64,000 nt of DNA from assembly GCA_027063305.1 (NCBI GenBank), contig JAMORY010000027.1, forward strand, positions 144,267 to 208,266, read 5' to 3'. The stretch comes from Sulfurovum sp. Its GTDB lineage: Bacteria > Campylobacterota > Campylobacteria > Campylobacterales > Sulfurovaceae. Below are positions 51,379 to 60,037 of the stretch, piece by piece. A model generated the notes under the pieces. The model saw nothing but the letters and a program-made list of their open reading frames with translations, had not been told where the DNA came from and ran no database searches. Position 1 is the first letter of the stretch; the number at the start of each line of letters is the position of its first letter. Made by a program: the position numbers and the translations under genes.

Positions 51379-51398
51379 TCGGGTTCTCCCGAACCCGA
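51379..51398. terminator. Hairpin after nadD-rsfS
   Basis: TCGGGTTC-TCCC-GAACCCGA directly behind the stop, without a T tract. It may slow or stop transcription; the GGG..CCC core resembles the palindromic repeats at 16.9 and 47.4 kb. Confidence 0.45.
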
Positions 51399-51419
51399 CA
51401 GCATCATATTATATAACCA

Positions 51420-51761
51420 TTAAAACAAACTACCCCATATATTTTCATAACGCGACCCCTCAAGCAGAGACAAGAGTATGAAAAGTACGATCGTCACAAG
51501 CGGAGAGAGGATCGCCCACCACACATAACGTCCCCGTACCATATAATAGAGCAATCCGCACCATGCAAAGAGCACCAAGGTCATATGTGCCAGATAGAGC
51601 GGAAGGATCGTACGTGTCACACTCCCTATAATCCCTAATGTAAGGATCGCTACCACACTGCCAAAAGAGAGTAAAAGCGCCTTTATATCCCTTTGGCGTT
51701 TGTAGCGAAAGAGGATCCATACAACTGTTATAACGATCAGCGAAACGACCAATACTTTCAT
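51420..51761 (-). CDS. Small four-helix membrane protein
   Basis: 113 residues with four predicted helices (VLVVSLIVITVVWILF; LLLSFGSVVAILTLGIIG; LYLAHMTLVLFAWCGLLYYM; WWAILSPLVTIVLFILLSLL). No motif that I recognise. It begins 4 nt after argS and is probably cotranslated. Function unknown. Confidence 0.7.
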   Translation of the reverse strand: MKVLVVSLIVITVVWILFRYKRQRDIKALLLSFGSVVAILTLGIIGSVTRTILPLYLAHMTLVLFAWCGLLYYMVRGRYVWWAILSPLVTIVLFILLSLLEGSRYENIWGSLF

Positions 51762-51765
51762 ATGA

Positions 51766-53463
51766 TCAGAGTCTCTCTACAACCTGAATACCAAGAAGGT
51801 TCAATCCCTGTTTGATCGTTCTTGCCGTTAGATCGGCAAGTAGCAAGCGCGAAGTACGTGTTTTCTCATCCACCCCTTCTTTCAAAATAGGGTTCTTCTC
51901 ATAGAAACGCATAAAGAGTGTTACCAACTCATACAGATAGGTTGTGATCTGGTTCGGTGCGGCATCATCTGCGGCACGGATCAAGATATCTTCAAAACGT
52001 AGCAACATCACCGCCAAACGATGCTCAAGCGTATCGGAGATCTCGATCTCACCAGACAGTGCCCCTTCATACTTTCTAAAGATGCTCTGAATACGTGCAT
52101 AGGCATACTGCATATAAAGAGAGGTGTTCCCCTCGAATGAGAGCATCTTATCCCAGTCAAAGACATAGTTGGATTCACGGTTAATAGAAAGATCGGCATA
52201 TTTGACCGCTCCGATCCCCACGATCTTCGCTAAACGCTCCAGCTCTTCAGGGGAGTAGTTATCTTTTGCAGTGATCGCCTCTTTGGCACGGACGATCGCT
52301 TCATCAAGCAGGTCGATCAACTTGACCGTTCCTCCGTCACGTGTCTTGAAGGGTTTTCCGTTCTTATCCATCATCGTACCGAAAGCCACATGCTCCAAAC
52401 GTACATCCTCAGGTACGAACCCCGCCTCTTTTGCTACACGGAATACCTGTTTAAAATGACCACCCTGTCGTGCATCGACCACATAGGAGATACGCTTGGC
52501 ACCCAATACGTTCGCCCGATAGTAGAGTGCTGCAAGATCTGTCGTAGCGTAGAGATAACCGCCATCTTTTTTCTGGACGATCACCGGTATTTCCTCACCT
52601 TCAAGGAAGATGCACTGTGCACCGTCACTCTCTTTGAGCATTCCCGCACTATCGAGATCCTCGATGACCTTTGCCAAGGTATCGTTATAGAAACTCTCTG
52701 CACGCACATCATCGCGGCTTAAGTTGACATCAAGCTTCTCATAGACCTCTTCACAGTGCCCCAAGGAGATATCGATGAACTTCTTCCACAGGTTTAGGCA
52801 GTGTGCATCGCCACTTTGGATCTTGACCACATACTCACGCGCTTTATCTGCAAATACCTCATCGGCATCGAAACGGGCTTTTGCATCTTTGTAGAACTGT
52901 TCCAGATCCTTGAGCGAACCACTGCCGTCCTCTCCCATCTCTTCAAGATAGGCGATCAGCATCCCAAATTGCGTTCCCCAGTCACCGATATGGTTCTGAC
53001 GGATCACATCATCTCCAAGGAAAGAGAGCAGGTTCGCCAAGGTATCACCGATGATCGTGGAGCGAAGGTGTCCGACATGCATCTGTTTTGCCATGTTCGG
53101 TCCGCTATAGTCGACCACGACCTTTACCGGTCTCTCACGCTCCATCACCCCTATCCGTTCATCAGCACGTGCCTCTGCCGCTTTTTGTGCGATAAAGGTA
53201 TCGTTCAGCCAAAGGTTGATAAATCCCGGACCAGCGATCTCCGCTTTGGTGATGATCCCGTTTAGATCAAGGTTCTCGACGATCGTCTGTGCGATCTGAC
53301 GCGGATTCTGTTTTAGTGCCTTGGCAAGTGCCATTGCCCCGTTGAACTGATAATCCCCGAACTCGGGCTTGGTCGCTTCGGTCACAGGGATCGGTGCGGT
53401 ATCGATACCGGCTTTGTCAAATGCTGACGCGATGACTTTATTGACTTCTTCTTTTAGTTTCAT
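51766..53463 (-). CDS. argS: Arginyl-tRNA synthetase
   Basis: 565 residues, class I. HIGH motif appears as HVGHLRST in NMAKQMHVGHLRSTIIGD; Add-1 N-domain at the start; C-terminal DALR anticodon-binding domain ends with LNLLGIQVVERL. The KMSKS loop is replaced by GKPFKTRDGG, usual for ArgRS. Gene order argS-tatA-gmk-acidic protein matches Campylobacter. A tRNA-Arg gene is 2.1 kb away. Confidence 0.97.
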   Translation of the reverse strand: MKLKEEVNKVIASAFDKAGIDTAPIPVTEATKPEFGDYQFNGAMALAKALKQNPRQIAQTIVENLDLNGIITKAEIAGPGFINLWLNDTFIAQKAAEARADERIGVMERERPVKVVVDYSGPNMAKQMHVGHLRSTIIGDTLANLLSFLGDDVIRQNHIGDWGTQFGMLIAYLEEMGEDGSGSLKDLEQFYKDAKARFDADEVFADKAREYVVKIQSGDAHCLNLWKKFIDISLGHCEEVYEKLDVNLSRDDVRAESFYNDTLAKVIEDLDSAGMLKESDGAQCIFLEGEEIPVIVQKKDGGYLYATTDLAALYYRANVLGAKRISYVVDARQGGHFKQVFRVAKEAGFVPEDVRLEHVAFGTMMDKNGKPFKTRDGGTVKLIDLLDEAIVRAKEAITAKDNYSPEELERLAKIVGIGAVKYADLSINRESNYVFDWDKMLSFEGNTSLYMQYAYARIQSIFRKYEGALSGEIEISDTLEHRLAVMLLRFEDILIRAADDAAPNQITTYLYELVTLFMRFYEKNPILKEGVDEKTRTSRLLLADLTARTIKQGLNLLGIQVVERL

Positions 53464-53501
53464 GAATTCATTCCGTAATTTGTGTGGGGTTTTTGTAGAT
53501 T

Positions 53502-53573
53502 AAAGGTCATGACGACCTTTGGAGTAGCGGTCTTCACGCTCAGCGCAGAACGCTCAGCGCTTCGGTTAGGCGT
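53502..53573. repeat. Heptamer element E15 between tatA and argS
   Basis: Hairpin AAAGGTC-ATGAC-GACCTTT (53502-53520), then units ACGCTCA, GCGCAGA, ACGCTCA, GCGCTTC (53536-53563); read from the minus strand they are GCGTTCT/GCGCTGA. The tatA border repeats AGAACGC...GCGTTCT. GC-rich heptamers like those of E16. Confidence 0.6.
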
Positions 53574-53784
53574 TCTCGCTCTTTTTCTCTTCCGCTTTGA
53601 CTTCACTCTCTGAAGTCTCTTTTTTTGCGATCTCTTTAGGCTCTTCTTCCTCTTTCATCGCACCTTTGAACTCTTTGATCCCCTTACCCATACCTTTGGC
53701 AAGTTCAGGGATCTTCTTCGCTCCGAACAGAAGTACAACGATCGCTAGTACGATCAATAGTTCCGGCATACTTGGCATACCCAT
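53566..53784 (-). CDS. tatA: Sec-independent translocase protein TatA
   Basis: 72 residues. One hydrophobic helix ([34 protein letters not shown]), with the FGxxKxPE hinge and an amphipathic helix, followed by an acidic/basic tail; this forms the Tat translocation pore. The longer frame begins at TTG; ATG behind AAAGGA is preferred. Lying 76 nt after gmk, it is part of the same run of genes. tatB and tatC are not in the window. Confidence 0.95.
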   Translation of the reverse strand: MGMPSMPELLIVLAIVVLLFGAKKIPELAKGMGKGIKEFKGAMKEEEEPKEIAKKETSESEVKAEEKKSENA

Positions 53785-53854
53785 AGTCAATCCTTTGAAC
53801 TCTTATCGAGTGTATTCTTAAAATTTGAATAATTATACTTAAATTTGTTTAACT

Positions 53855-54478
53855 TTATCCAAGCCAACTGCGAATGAATCTCTCCTCATCCTCTTTGCTC
53901 TGTTTCAAACGTGCCGCCTGTGCGACAATAACAAACTCTCTAGCCGCCTCTTCGACCGTATCGTTGATAATAGTAAAGTCATACTCACCGACTGCAAGGA
54001 TCTCCTCTTTGGCATTTTCGATCCGCTTCATGATTACCTCTTCGCTATCGGTACAACGCTCTCTCAAACGCTTTTCAAGCTCTTTAAGTGTCGGCGGTGT
54101 GATAAATGCCGAGGTGGTGATATCGCTCATCTTTGCACGTACGAGGCGGTGCCCCTGAATATCGATATCGAAGATCACAAGTTTTCCTGCCTCCAACGCC
54201 TCTCTTACAGGCTTGAGCGATGTTCCGTAGTAATTCCCGTGTACCTCGGCATACTCCAGAAAATTACCTGCTTTAATATCCTCTTCGAACGCTTCACGGC
54301 TGACAAAGAAATACTCACGCCCATGCACTTCACCCTCTCTTGGCTGACGTGTCGTTGTCGAGATGGAGAAATAGTACTCCCCTATCCGGTCGGATGCCGC
54401 CCGAATGATCGTACTTTTCCCCGCACCGCTTGGGCCGGAAAGTACCAGTATCGCCCCTTTATGTTCTTGTTTCATCAT
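53855..54478 (-). CDS. gmk: Guanylate kinase
   Basis: 207 residues. It phosphorylates GMP to GDP. P-loop LSGPSGAGKST, GMP-binding STTTRQPREGEVHGREYFF, the EVHGNYYGTS segment, and DIDIQG. It starts within the last codons of the acidic protein gene (4-nt overlap). Confidence 0.97.
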   Translation of the reverse strand: MMKQEHKGAILVLSGPSGAGKSTIIRAASDRIGEYYFSISTTTRQPREGEVHGREYFFVSREAFEEDIKAGNFLEYAEVHGNYYGTSLKPVREALEAGKLVIFDIDIQGHRLVRAKMSDITTSAFITPPTLKELEKRLRERCTDSEEVIMKRIENAKEEILAVGEYDFTIINDTVEEAAREFVIVAQAARLKQSKEDEERFIRSWLG

Positions 54479-55299
54479 CGCTCATCCTTGAATCGTATCT
54501 TGATCGTCACCTCTGCTCCGCGTAACAACTTACGGATCTTTTTGGGCTTCATCTTGGTAAGTGCTTCCAAAATAGCTGCCTCGGTTGCTGCATTCTGCTT
54601 CTTGGCTCGTTTCTTTTTCTTTTTTTTCACTCTTTTTGCAGGGGGTATGACAGGAGGGGTCAGCTCAGAGAGGATCTCCTCCTCTTCTACGATCTCCAGA
54701 CCATCCGCTTCCAGCTTCTGCGTGATCGCCTCAACTTTTCTCGCTTCATATGCCGACTCATCTTCAAAGTCGACCGGAGGGACGATCTCATCCTCCTCAT
54801 CCAAAAGAGCCTTGATCTGTTCTATCTCACGGCTATCGAGCACCTTGGTCTCTTCCGCAGCTGAAGATGCAGTCTCCTCCTCTTCTTCCGAATCATCCGA
54901 TAGAGGGAAAAGAAAAGGCACATCTGTCGCATCATCCTCATCCAGTATCTCCTCCGGCTCTTCTGCCTGTAACGGGAGAGGATCGGCTTTTACCTCATCG
55001 ATCAACTGTTGCACTTGAGAAGGGAGGAAGGGTTTTTTGATCATCGTATCGAAGATATCCTCTACATCCTCTCCATTGACCCTTCCGGGGAAAAAGACCA
55101 CCTTTCCGACACGTAAGCGTTTTAAAAAAGGGATGATCTCCGTACGGTAAGAGGCATCATCGATAAAAACAATATCATAGCTATCGCGCCCTACATCATC
55201 GATATGGGAGACCTCTTCAAAGACGATATCCTCGTCTCGCATACACAAAGAGACAAGACGTGATACAACGGGATTGGTGTTGAGCAATAGGATATTCAT
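54475..55299 (-). CDS. Highly acidic conserved protein with receiver-like N-terminus
   Basis: 274 residues. The first 110 residues (MNILLLNTNPVVSRL, YDIVFIDDASY, MIKKPFLPSQVQQL) have the strand order, Asp and Lys-Pro of a response-regulator receiver, but the first acidic pair is replaced by Asn-Thr, so phosphorylation is doubtful. Then a long Glu/Asp-rich linker and a basic, Lys-rich C-terminus (AKRVKKKKKKRAKK) with helix ILEALTKMKPKKIRKLLRG. It corresponds to the acidic protein next to gmk in Campylobacter. Start has GGAGA 6 nt upstream. Function unknown. Confidence 0.75.
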   Translation of the reverse strand: MNILLLNTNPVVSRLVSLCMRDEDIVFEEVSHIDDVGRDSYDIVFIDDASYRTEIIPFLKRLRVGKVVFFPGRVNGEDVEDIFDTMIKKPFLPSQVQQLIDEVKADPLPLQAEEPEEILDEDDATDVPFLFPLSDDSEEEEETASSAAEETKVLDSREIEQIKALLDEEDEIVPPVDFEDESAYEARKVEAITQKLEADGLEIVEEEEILSELTPPVIPPAKRVKKKKKKRAKKQNAATEAAILEALTKMKPKKIRKLLRGAEVTIKIRFKDER

Positions 55300-55374
55300 A
55301 CAATTCTCCAAAAAATAGTAACAGTTATTATAGGATAAATGTGGTTAGATAGAAATTGACACGTTTTTCTTTGG

Positions 55375-55402
55375 ATTCAGAGCTTAGTGTTCAGGGTTCG
55401 GA
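55375..55402. repeat. Degenerate heptamer remnant
   Basis: ATTCAGA, GCTTAGT, GTTCAGG, GTTCGGA keep a 7-bp period but no inner hairpin or border repeat is clear. The rest of the 254 bp to tRNA-Arg holds no gene I can support. Confidence 0.4.
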
Positions 55403-55553
55403 AAATAGGTTATTTTATGTCAGACGTAGGTTTGGAAAAGCATAAAAATATGGCTTCTCTTTAGTTTCGTGCAATTTTTACGTGATTTGAGCGAGGCGTA
55501 CACATAATATGTCGAGTGAAAACGCGTGAAAAGTGTGCGAAAATAAAGAGAAG

Positions 55554-55630
55554 TGGTACACTCTACAGGATTCGAACCTGTGACCTTCGGTACCGCAAAC
55601 CGATGCTCTATCCAGCTAAGCTAAGAGTGC
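55554..55630 (-). tRNA. tRNA-Arg (GCG)
   Basis: 77 nt with encoded CCA. Anticodon stem TCGGT/ACCGA with loop TTGCGGT gives GCG (55594-55596), reading CGC/CGU; A20 in the D loop and C35 are Arg identity bases. Acceptor GCACTCT/AGAGTGT has a G1-U72 pair. G34 replaces the usual A34 (inosine). Confidence 0.9.
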
Positions 55631-55681
55631 ACTTTGTAAGTTACTGCGATATTTGGTGAGCGCATTGTAGCAGAAAAAACT

Positions 55682-56386
55682 TTATTTTTCAAGTAATTTC
55701 ATCGGTCCGAAGAGATTTTGCGCATTTTTATTGCCAATAAAGGTGTGATTGTAAGGGTGTTCGAGTGCAATACTCTCAAATCGTTCCAATGGCAGGGTAC
55801 GATTGAGTGATCGTGCATGATTACCGAACAAAATAAGTGTAGGAGGTTTCTCCTCCTCCGAGAGCATCTCTAAAAGCGTCTGCATAAAGGGTCGCCACGC
55901 TTTGATATGCTTGTTCGAGTCACGCTTTTGGGTAAAGACCAATGCTGTATTTAAAAGGAGAACACCGTTATGTTCAAAGTTCTCTCTTAACTCTTTGATC
56001 GTTGTGATGAGAGGGGCTTTATCTACCTTGACTATTGCCTCTTGGGAGGTATCTTCGATATGAAGATCGCCTCTTGCCACAAGTGCCATCTTAATAAAAT
56101 TACGCAGGCTTGTCGCTCTATTGACCTCTTTGCTCAATCCCGTATCGGAAAAGAGTCTCTTTACCTTCTCATCGATAAAGGCGTATCCACCTGCACTCTC
56201 TTCTCTAGGATAAGGGTCTTGCCCAAAAAGGATATATCGCACCTTCTGCTTGGGCAGCGTGCTAAAGGCATTAAAGAAGTTCTCCCGTGTCGGGAAGTAT
56301 CCGCTATCTTGCTCTAAAAAAGTACGATACTCCGCATCGAGCGCACCATAGGCTTGCAAGATGAGCGATCCCCAACTAGGATGCAC
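55682..56386 (-). CDS. Uracil-DNA glycosylase family protein
   Basis: 234 residues. The family-1 water-activating motif is GQDPYP (near residue 55), with FxxxL and a beta-strand LLLNTALVF (second Asn motif). The C-terminal motif, normally HPSPLS, is HPYNHTFIGN. It removes uracil from DNA in base excision repair. The changed HPS loop suggests altered flipping or lesion range. It overlaps the preceding small gene by 11 nt. Confidence 0.82.
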   Translation of the reverse strand: MHPSWGSLILQAYGALDAEYRTFLEQDSGYFPTRENFFNAFSTLPKQKVRYILFGQDPYPREESAGGYAFIDEKVKRLFSDTGLSKEVNRATSLRNFIKMALVARGDLHIEDTSQEAIVKVDKAPLITTIKELRENFEHNGVLLLNTALVFTQKRDSNKHIKAWRPFMQTLLEMLSEEEKPPTLILFGNHARSLNRTLPLERFESIALEHPYNHTFIGNKNAQNLFGPMKLLEK

Positions 56387-56705
56387 CTTGATCCTTTTTG
56401 ATCTTGTCGAACTTGACGATCAACTCGATTTTACTCTCAGGTATCCCCAGCTTCTCCGAGATCTCCGCATAGCTGTCTCCCGCATTCACCAATGCCATCA
56501 CCTCTTCATGGCTAGAGAGGTTCTCAATAACATCTTTGACTGCTACGCGTGATGACTGAAGGTTCTCGATGGTCTTGTCTTTGACCGAAATGATCTCCTG
56601 AAGTACTGCGTTCTCCTCTTTTAACTTCTTATTGGCACGATAGCTCATCATTAAAAGTATCAGCAACACGATCGCCGTTGCCGCCATGATCCATACTAAC
56701 ATCAT
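56376..56705 (-). CDS. Membrane-anchored coiled-coil/HTH-like small protein
   Basis: 109 residues. N-terminal transmembrane helix (LVWIMAATAIVLLILLMMS), coiled coil (KKLKEENAVLQEIISVKDKTIENL), then a short helix-turn-helix-like end (NAGDSYAEISEKLGIPESKIELIV) that resembles a DNA-binding or ParB-like turn. Family not recognised. It overlaps mqnP by 4 nt and the UDG gene by 11 nt. Confidence 0.7.
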   Translation of the reverse strand: MMLVWIMAATAIVLLILLMMSYRANKKLKEENAVLQEIISVKDKTIENLQSSRVAVKDVIENLSSHEEVMALVNAGDSYAEISEKLGIPESKIELIVKFDKIKKDQGAS

Positions 56706-57595
56706 CCTATCACCTCCACAATGATCAAGAGTAGAAAGACAAAGCCCAAATATCCATTGACAGTAAAGAAGGCTCTGTCTATTTTTGTAAAGTCTTTATT
56801 GACAAGGTAGTGTTCATACGCCAACATCAATGCCGAAAAGAGCACCGCCGCATACGCCCATACTCCAAGCCCTGTTTCTGAGACGAACAGGTACCAAAAG
56901 AGCACTGTCAACAGATGAAAGAGCCTTGCGATACGCATGGTATTGAGCGCTCCGAATTTTGAGGGGATGGAGTGAAGATTGTGCTTTTTGTCAAACTCCA
57001 TATCCTGCAGTGAATAGAGCAGATCAAATCCCGCTACCCAGAACATTACACCTACTGCCAGATAGAGCGACCATAACGTTACCTCCCCGCTTACTGCGAC
57101 AACACCCGCAATAGGAGCAAGTCCCAGACTTACGCCCAAGATCAGATGTGCCAGTGCCGAAAAGCGTTTAAAGACCGTATATGCCGCCAGAACGACCAAG
57201 ATAGGTACGGCAAGTTTCAATGCCAGAGTGTTGACAAAATAGGCGACCACGATAAAGCCTATACCGTTAAGTGCAATGAACATCAACATCTGTGCCTGCG
57301 TTACACGCCCGTCAACTGAAGGTCTGTTCTTTGTCCTTGGGTTGAGTATGTCAATATCTCTGTCAAGATAGCGGTTGACACCCATGGCGAAGTTGCGTGC
57401 CGTAACCGCTGCTAACGTACCAAGCAGCAAAAGTCTCCAACCAAACCATCCCGAACCCGTATCGAGATAGGAGGCCACCACCATTGCGATAAAGATGAAC
57501 GGCAGAGAAAAGACCGAGTGCTTGAACATCACAAGCTCGGAAAAATCCTTCAGCTTCTGTAAAAAACCATTGTTCTTCGGTTCTTTGTTACTCAT
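56702..57595 (-). CDS. mqnP: UbiA-family prenyltransferase, MqnP-like
   Basis: About 297 residues, eight to nine helices. The two Asp motifs NRYLDRDIDILNPRT and DLLYSLQDMEFDKKH bind Mg-polyprenyl diphosphate. Campylobacterota make menaquinone by the futalosine route, where MqnP prenylates the naphthoate; ubiquinone genes are not expected. The start MSNKEPKNNG has GAGGA 7 nt upstream; an upstream ATG overlaps the pssA stop. The N-terminal codons contain heptamer-like units (AATGAGT) and may derive from an element. Confidence 0.85.
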   Translation of the reverse strand: MSNKEPKNNGFLQKLKDFSELVMFKHSVFSLPFIFIAMVVASYLDTGSGWFGWRLLLLGTLAAVTARNFAMGVNRYLDRDIDILNPRTKNRPSVDGRVTQAQMLMFIALNGIGFIVVAYFVNTLALKLAVPILVVLAAYTVFKRFSALAHLILGVSLGLAPIAGVVAVSGEVTLWSLYLAVGVMFWVAGFDLLYSLQDMEFDKKHNLHSIPSKFGALNTMRIARLFHLLTVLFWYLFVSETGLGVWAYAAVLFSALMLAYEHYLVNKDFTKIDRAFFTVNGYLGFVFLLLIIVEVIG

Positions 57596-57612
57596 TACGT
57601 GTTCCTCGTTCA

Positions 57613-58173
57613 TCATGGATGAGGAATGTGCAGTTTACTGTTCAGCGACCACGCCACTGCGACAACAAGAAGCGCGACAAGGTACCCGCTTGTCAAAATA
57701 CCATATGCGACCGCCAAGTAGACAAGCCATAGCAAGATCGCACCCAGCGGGGTCGGTACACCCTCAAAATACTTCGCTACCTCTCCGGCATCGACTTTAA
57801 GGTTGAACTCTACCAAACGTCTAAGGCCGCTGATAATATACCAGATAAAGACGATCCCTAGCAGCAGCTCTTCCGCCCCGCTTAATGATACATAGTGACG
57901 GGTTGCATAAAAGAGCAAAAATGCCGGCATAACGACAAAAGAGAGAAAATCCGCAAAACTGTCCACCTGAATACCAAACTCGGTCGAGAGCCCGTACTTC
58001 CGCGCAACCTTTCCATCGGCAATATCCAACGCTCCTGCGATCCATGCAAGGATGATCGCTAAAAAGAAGTTGTTCTGCTGTATCAGATACATGGCCGCCA
58101 CACCACAAGCGATATTACCGAACGTGATCAGGTTTGCCAAATTGAAACGGTTGTCTTTTTCGAAAAGAGTCAT
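57613..58173 (-). CDS. pssA: CDP-diacylglycerol-serine O-phosphatidyltransferase
   Basis: 186 residues, six helices. The CDP-alcohol phosphatidyltransferase motif is in ALDIADGKVARKYG...VDSFADFLSF with the Asp set D(x)2DG(x)2AR(x)8G(x)3D(x)3D. PssA makes phosphatidylserine, precursor of phosphatidylethanolamine. Start MTLFEKDNRFN has GGAGA 4 nt upstream; a 5-residue longer form is possible. The class is the small gram-positive/epsilon type. Confidence 0.9.
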   Translation of the reverse strand: MTLFEKDNRFNLANLITFGNIACGVAAMYLIQQNNFFLAIILAWIAGALDIADGKVARKYGLSTEFGIQVDSFADFLSFVVMPAFLLFYATRHYVSLSGAEELLLGIVFIWYIISGLRRLVEFNLKVDAGEVAKYFEGVPTPLGAILLWLVYLAVAYGILTSGYLVALLVVAVAWSLNSKLHIPHP

Positions 58174-58220
58174 ACTTTCTCCAAACATGAATAAAGGCTT
58201 TCACTATATTGAACGATCAA

Positions 58221-58277
58221 GCTTTCTGTGAAGAAAGCATACCAAAATTATTCATTATCCATTATTAATTATTCATC
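58221..58277. repeat. Heptamer half-element E14 before miaA
   Basis: Hairpin GCTTTCT-GTGA-AGAAAGC (58221-58238), ATACCAAAATT, then ATTCATT, ATCCATT, ATTAATT, ATTCATC (58250-58277). Its border base pairs with the miaA start (GGATG/CATCC). Confidence 0.75.
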
Positions 58278-58298
58278 CAAAAGTGTTATGATTGCAGG

Positions 58299-59192
58299 AT
58301 GGAAACAATCAAACAACTTGCACTCATCGGGCCTACCGCTTCGGGGAAAACATCTTTGTCGATCAAACTTGCGCAGAAGATCGATGCATATATCCTCTCG
58401 CTTGATTCACTCGCGATCTACAAAGAGATCGATATCGTCTCGGCAAAACCGACCAAAGAAGAACGAGACGGGGTGGTCCATTTCGGGATCGACCATCTAT
58501 ATCCCGATGAACCCTTTGATGTCACCACCTTCATCAAGCTCTACCAAGAGGTAAAAGCATCCTGTATGCAAGAGGGAAAATCATTAGTGATCGTAGGAGG
58601 TACAAGTTTTTACTTGAAAGTGCTTCTTGAGGGGGTAAGCCCCAAACCTTCCCTTAACACCGAAGATAAGGCGAGGATAGAAATTCTTATGAGAACCCCT
58701 CACCTCGTACACCGAATGCTTCAAAAAGTTTCTCCTGAGTACATGTCACACATTCCCCAAGGCGATACCTATCGTGTCCGCAAGGCATTGGAGGTTTATA
58801 TAGCAACAAACGAAGCACCCGACCGTTACTTTGCCAAACACCCGCCACAACCTGTCCTCACCGACCCGCTTCCTATCTATGAGATCGTATGGGATCGGCA
58901 AATACTTCGAGAGCGCATCAGGCTTCGTACCGAGCAGATGGTTGCAGAGGGGCTCATAGACGAGATTATCGCTTTGGAGAGAAAATATACCAGAGCCCCA
59001 AACTGTATGAAAGCCATTGGCATCAAAGAGACACTCATGTATCTTGACGGCATCTATGACAAAGAGATGCTCATAGAAAAAATCGCAATCAATACGGGAA
59101 GATTGGCAAAAAGACAGATGACGTTCAATCATTCACAGTTTGAGAATGTGCTACAGGGAAGCTTGGAAGATCTGAAAAAAACACTTTTATAA
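58299..59192 (+). CDS. miaA: tRNA dimethylallyltransferase
   Basis: 297 residues. It transfers the dimethylallyl group to A37 of tRNAs reading UNN, the substrate for MiaB. P-loop ALIGPTASGKTSL, DSLAIYKEIDIVSAKPT, DHLYPDEPFDV and VGGTSFYLKVLLEG are family features. The Gln-Thr in GGTxFY and Arg are retained; the C-terminal zinc-type region is absent. The ATG has no good Shine-Dalgarno; GGATG at the start can pair with CATCC at the E14 end. Next 260 bp has no gene that I can support. Confidence 0.95.
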   Translation: METIKQLALIGPTASGKTSLSIKLAQKIDAYILSLDSLAIYKEIDIVSAKPTKEERDGVVHFGIDHLYPDEPFDVTTFIKLYQEVKASCMQEGKSLVIVGGTSFYLKVLLEGVSPKPSLNTEDKARIEILMRTPHLVHRMLQKVSPEYMSHIPQGDTYRVRKALEVYIATNEAPDRYFAKHPPQPVLTDPLPIYEIVWDRQILRERIRLRTEQMVAEGLIDEIIALERKYTRAPNCMKAIGIKETLMYLDGIYDKEMLIEKIAINTGRLAKRQMTFNHSQFENVLQGSLEDLKKTLL

Positions 59193-59411
59193 ACATGTCT
59201 GATAAAAAAGAGGCTTTTTGATATCATCCTTTTCCTATTCGCAATATGTGATCGCAAAGTATTGGGGGTATCGCAACAAGCCGTATATGGTGTGCGAAAG
59301 AGAAGTCGGAAGTGCGTTGTCATTGTCCCTGGCTCTCTGCTATAAATCCTACAAATCGCCCAAAATCCATCCCCTACCAATTTCAAACTTTAAGATATGA
59401 TCTGAAAATTT

Positions 59412-59417
59412 TATGAT
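59412..59417 (+). promoter_or_regulatory. Predicted -10 box
   Basis: TATGAT 36 nt before the DUF1090 gene start. The preceding 59193-59411 region has no recognisable gene or RNA. Confidence 0.5.
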
Positions 59418-59452
59418 ACCATATCTGTGTAAATCAATAAAAGGAAGATGAA

Positions 59453-59857
59453 ATGAAAAAAATTATATTGGGTATCGCACCACTGGTTCTTTTGTCTCAA
59501 ATGACATTTGCACAATCATGTGTAGCATTAACAGGTTGTGCAAAAAAGGTGTGTGAACTGGAGAGTAAGCTTCACAGTGTCAGCGAGGTACATGCTGTAG
59601 CACGTATTCAAGCGGCTATTAACGAAACAAAGGCAAACTGTACAGATGAAAGTGTCGCGGCACATGATGCAGAACATCAAAACAAACACCAGATGAAGGT
59701 AGATAAGAAGATCGCAGATGCGCAAGAGGATCTGGCTGAAGCAAAGGTCAAGAAACAAAAAGCCCAAGCTGAAGGAAGAGCGGATAAAGTCCATAAGTAC
59801 CAAAGAAAGATCGAAGAGAAACAACAAAAGATCCAACATCTACAATTAGAGAGATAA
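59453..59857 (+). CDS. DUF1090 periplasmic protein
   Basis: 134 residues with signal peptide (ends TFA-QS). Cys-rich N-terminal part (SCVALTGCAKKVCELESKL and ANC) is the DUF1090/YqjC pattern; the rest is a long charged helix (VDKKIADAQEDLAEAKVKKQKAQ...KIEEKQQKIQHLQL). Role unknown; periplasmic stress is one suggestion for the family. AAAGGAAGATGAA lies before ATG. Monocistronic, with a hairpin behind. Confidence 0.8.
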   Translation: MKKIILGIAPLVLLSQMTFAQSCVALTGCAKKVCELESKLHSVSEVHAVARIQAAINETKANCTDESVAAHDAEHQNKHQMKVDKKIADAQEDLAEAKVKKQKAQAEGRADKVHKYQRKIEEKQQKIQHLQLER

Positions 59858-59864
59858 GCCCCTC

Positions 59865-59890
59865 ATCTCTCTTTGAGAGATTCTTCCTCC
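59865..59890 (+). terminator. Possible terminator after DUF1090 gene
   Basis: ATCTCTC-TTT-GAGAGAT, then TCTTCC. The T run is interrupted, so only moderate support. Confidence 0.4.
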
Positions 59891-60037
59891 CCCTGACCTT
59901 AACTCACATAAAAAACGCTATTCTCTCATTTATAGATACCGTACACATAAGATAAAGAACATTACTTTGTGATCATTAAAATAGTAGGAGATAAAAGAGG
60001 GGTCTCAGAATGAAGAGAAAAATTCTATAGTTCTCTC

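Noticed and set aside
59218..59400. Short frame between miaA and the DUF1090 gene
   Set aside because: No ribosome-binding site, no recognisable domain, and no clear codon bias.
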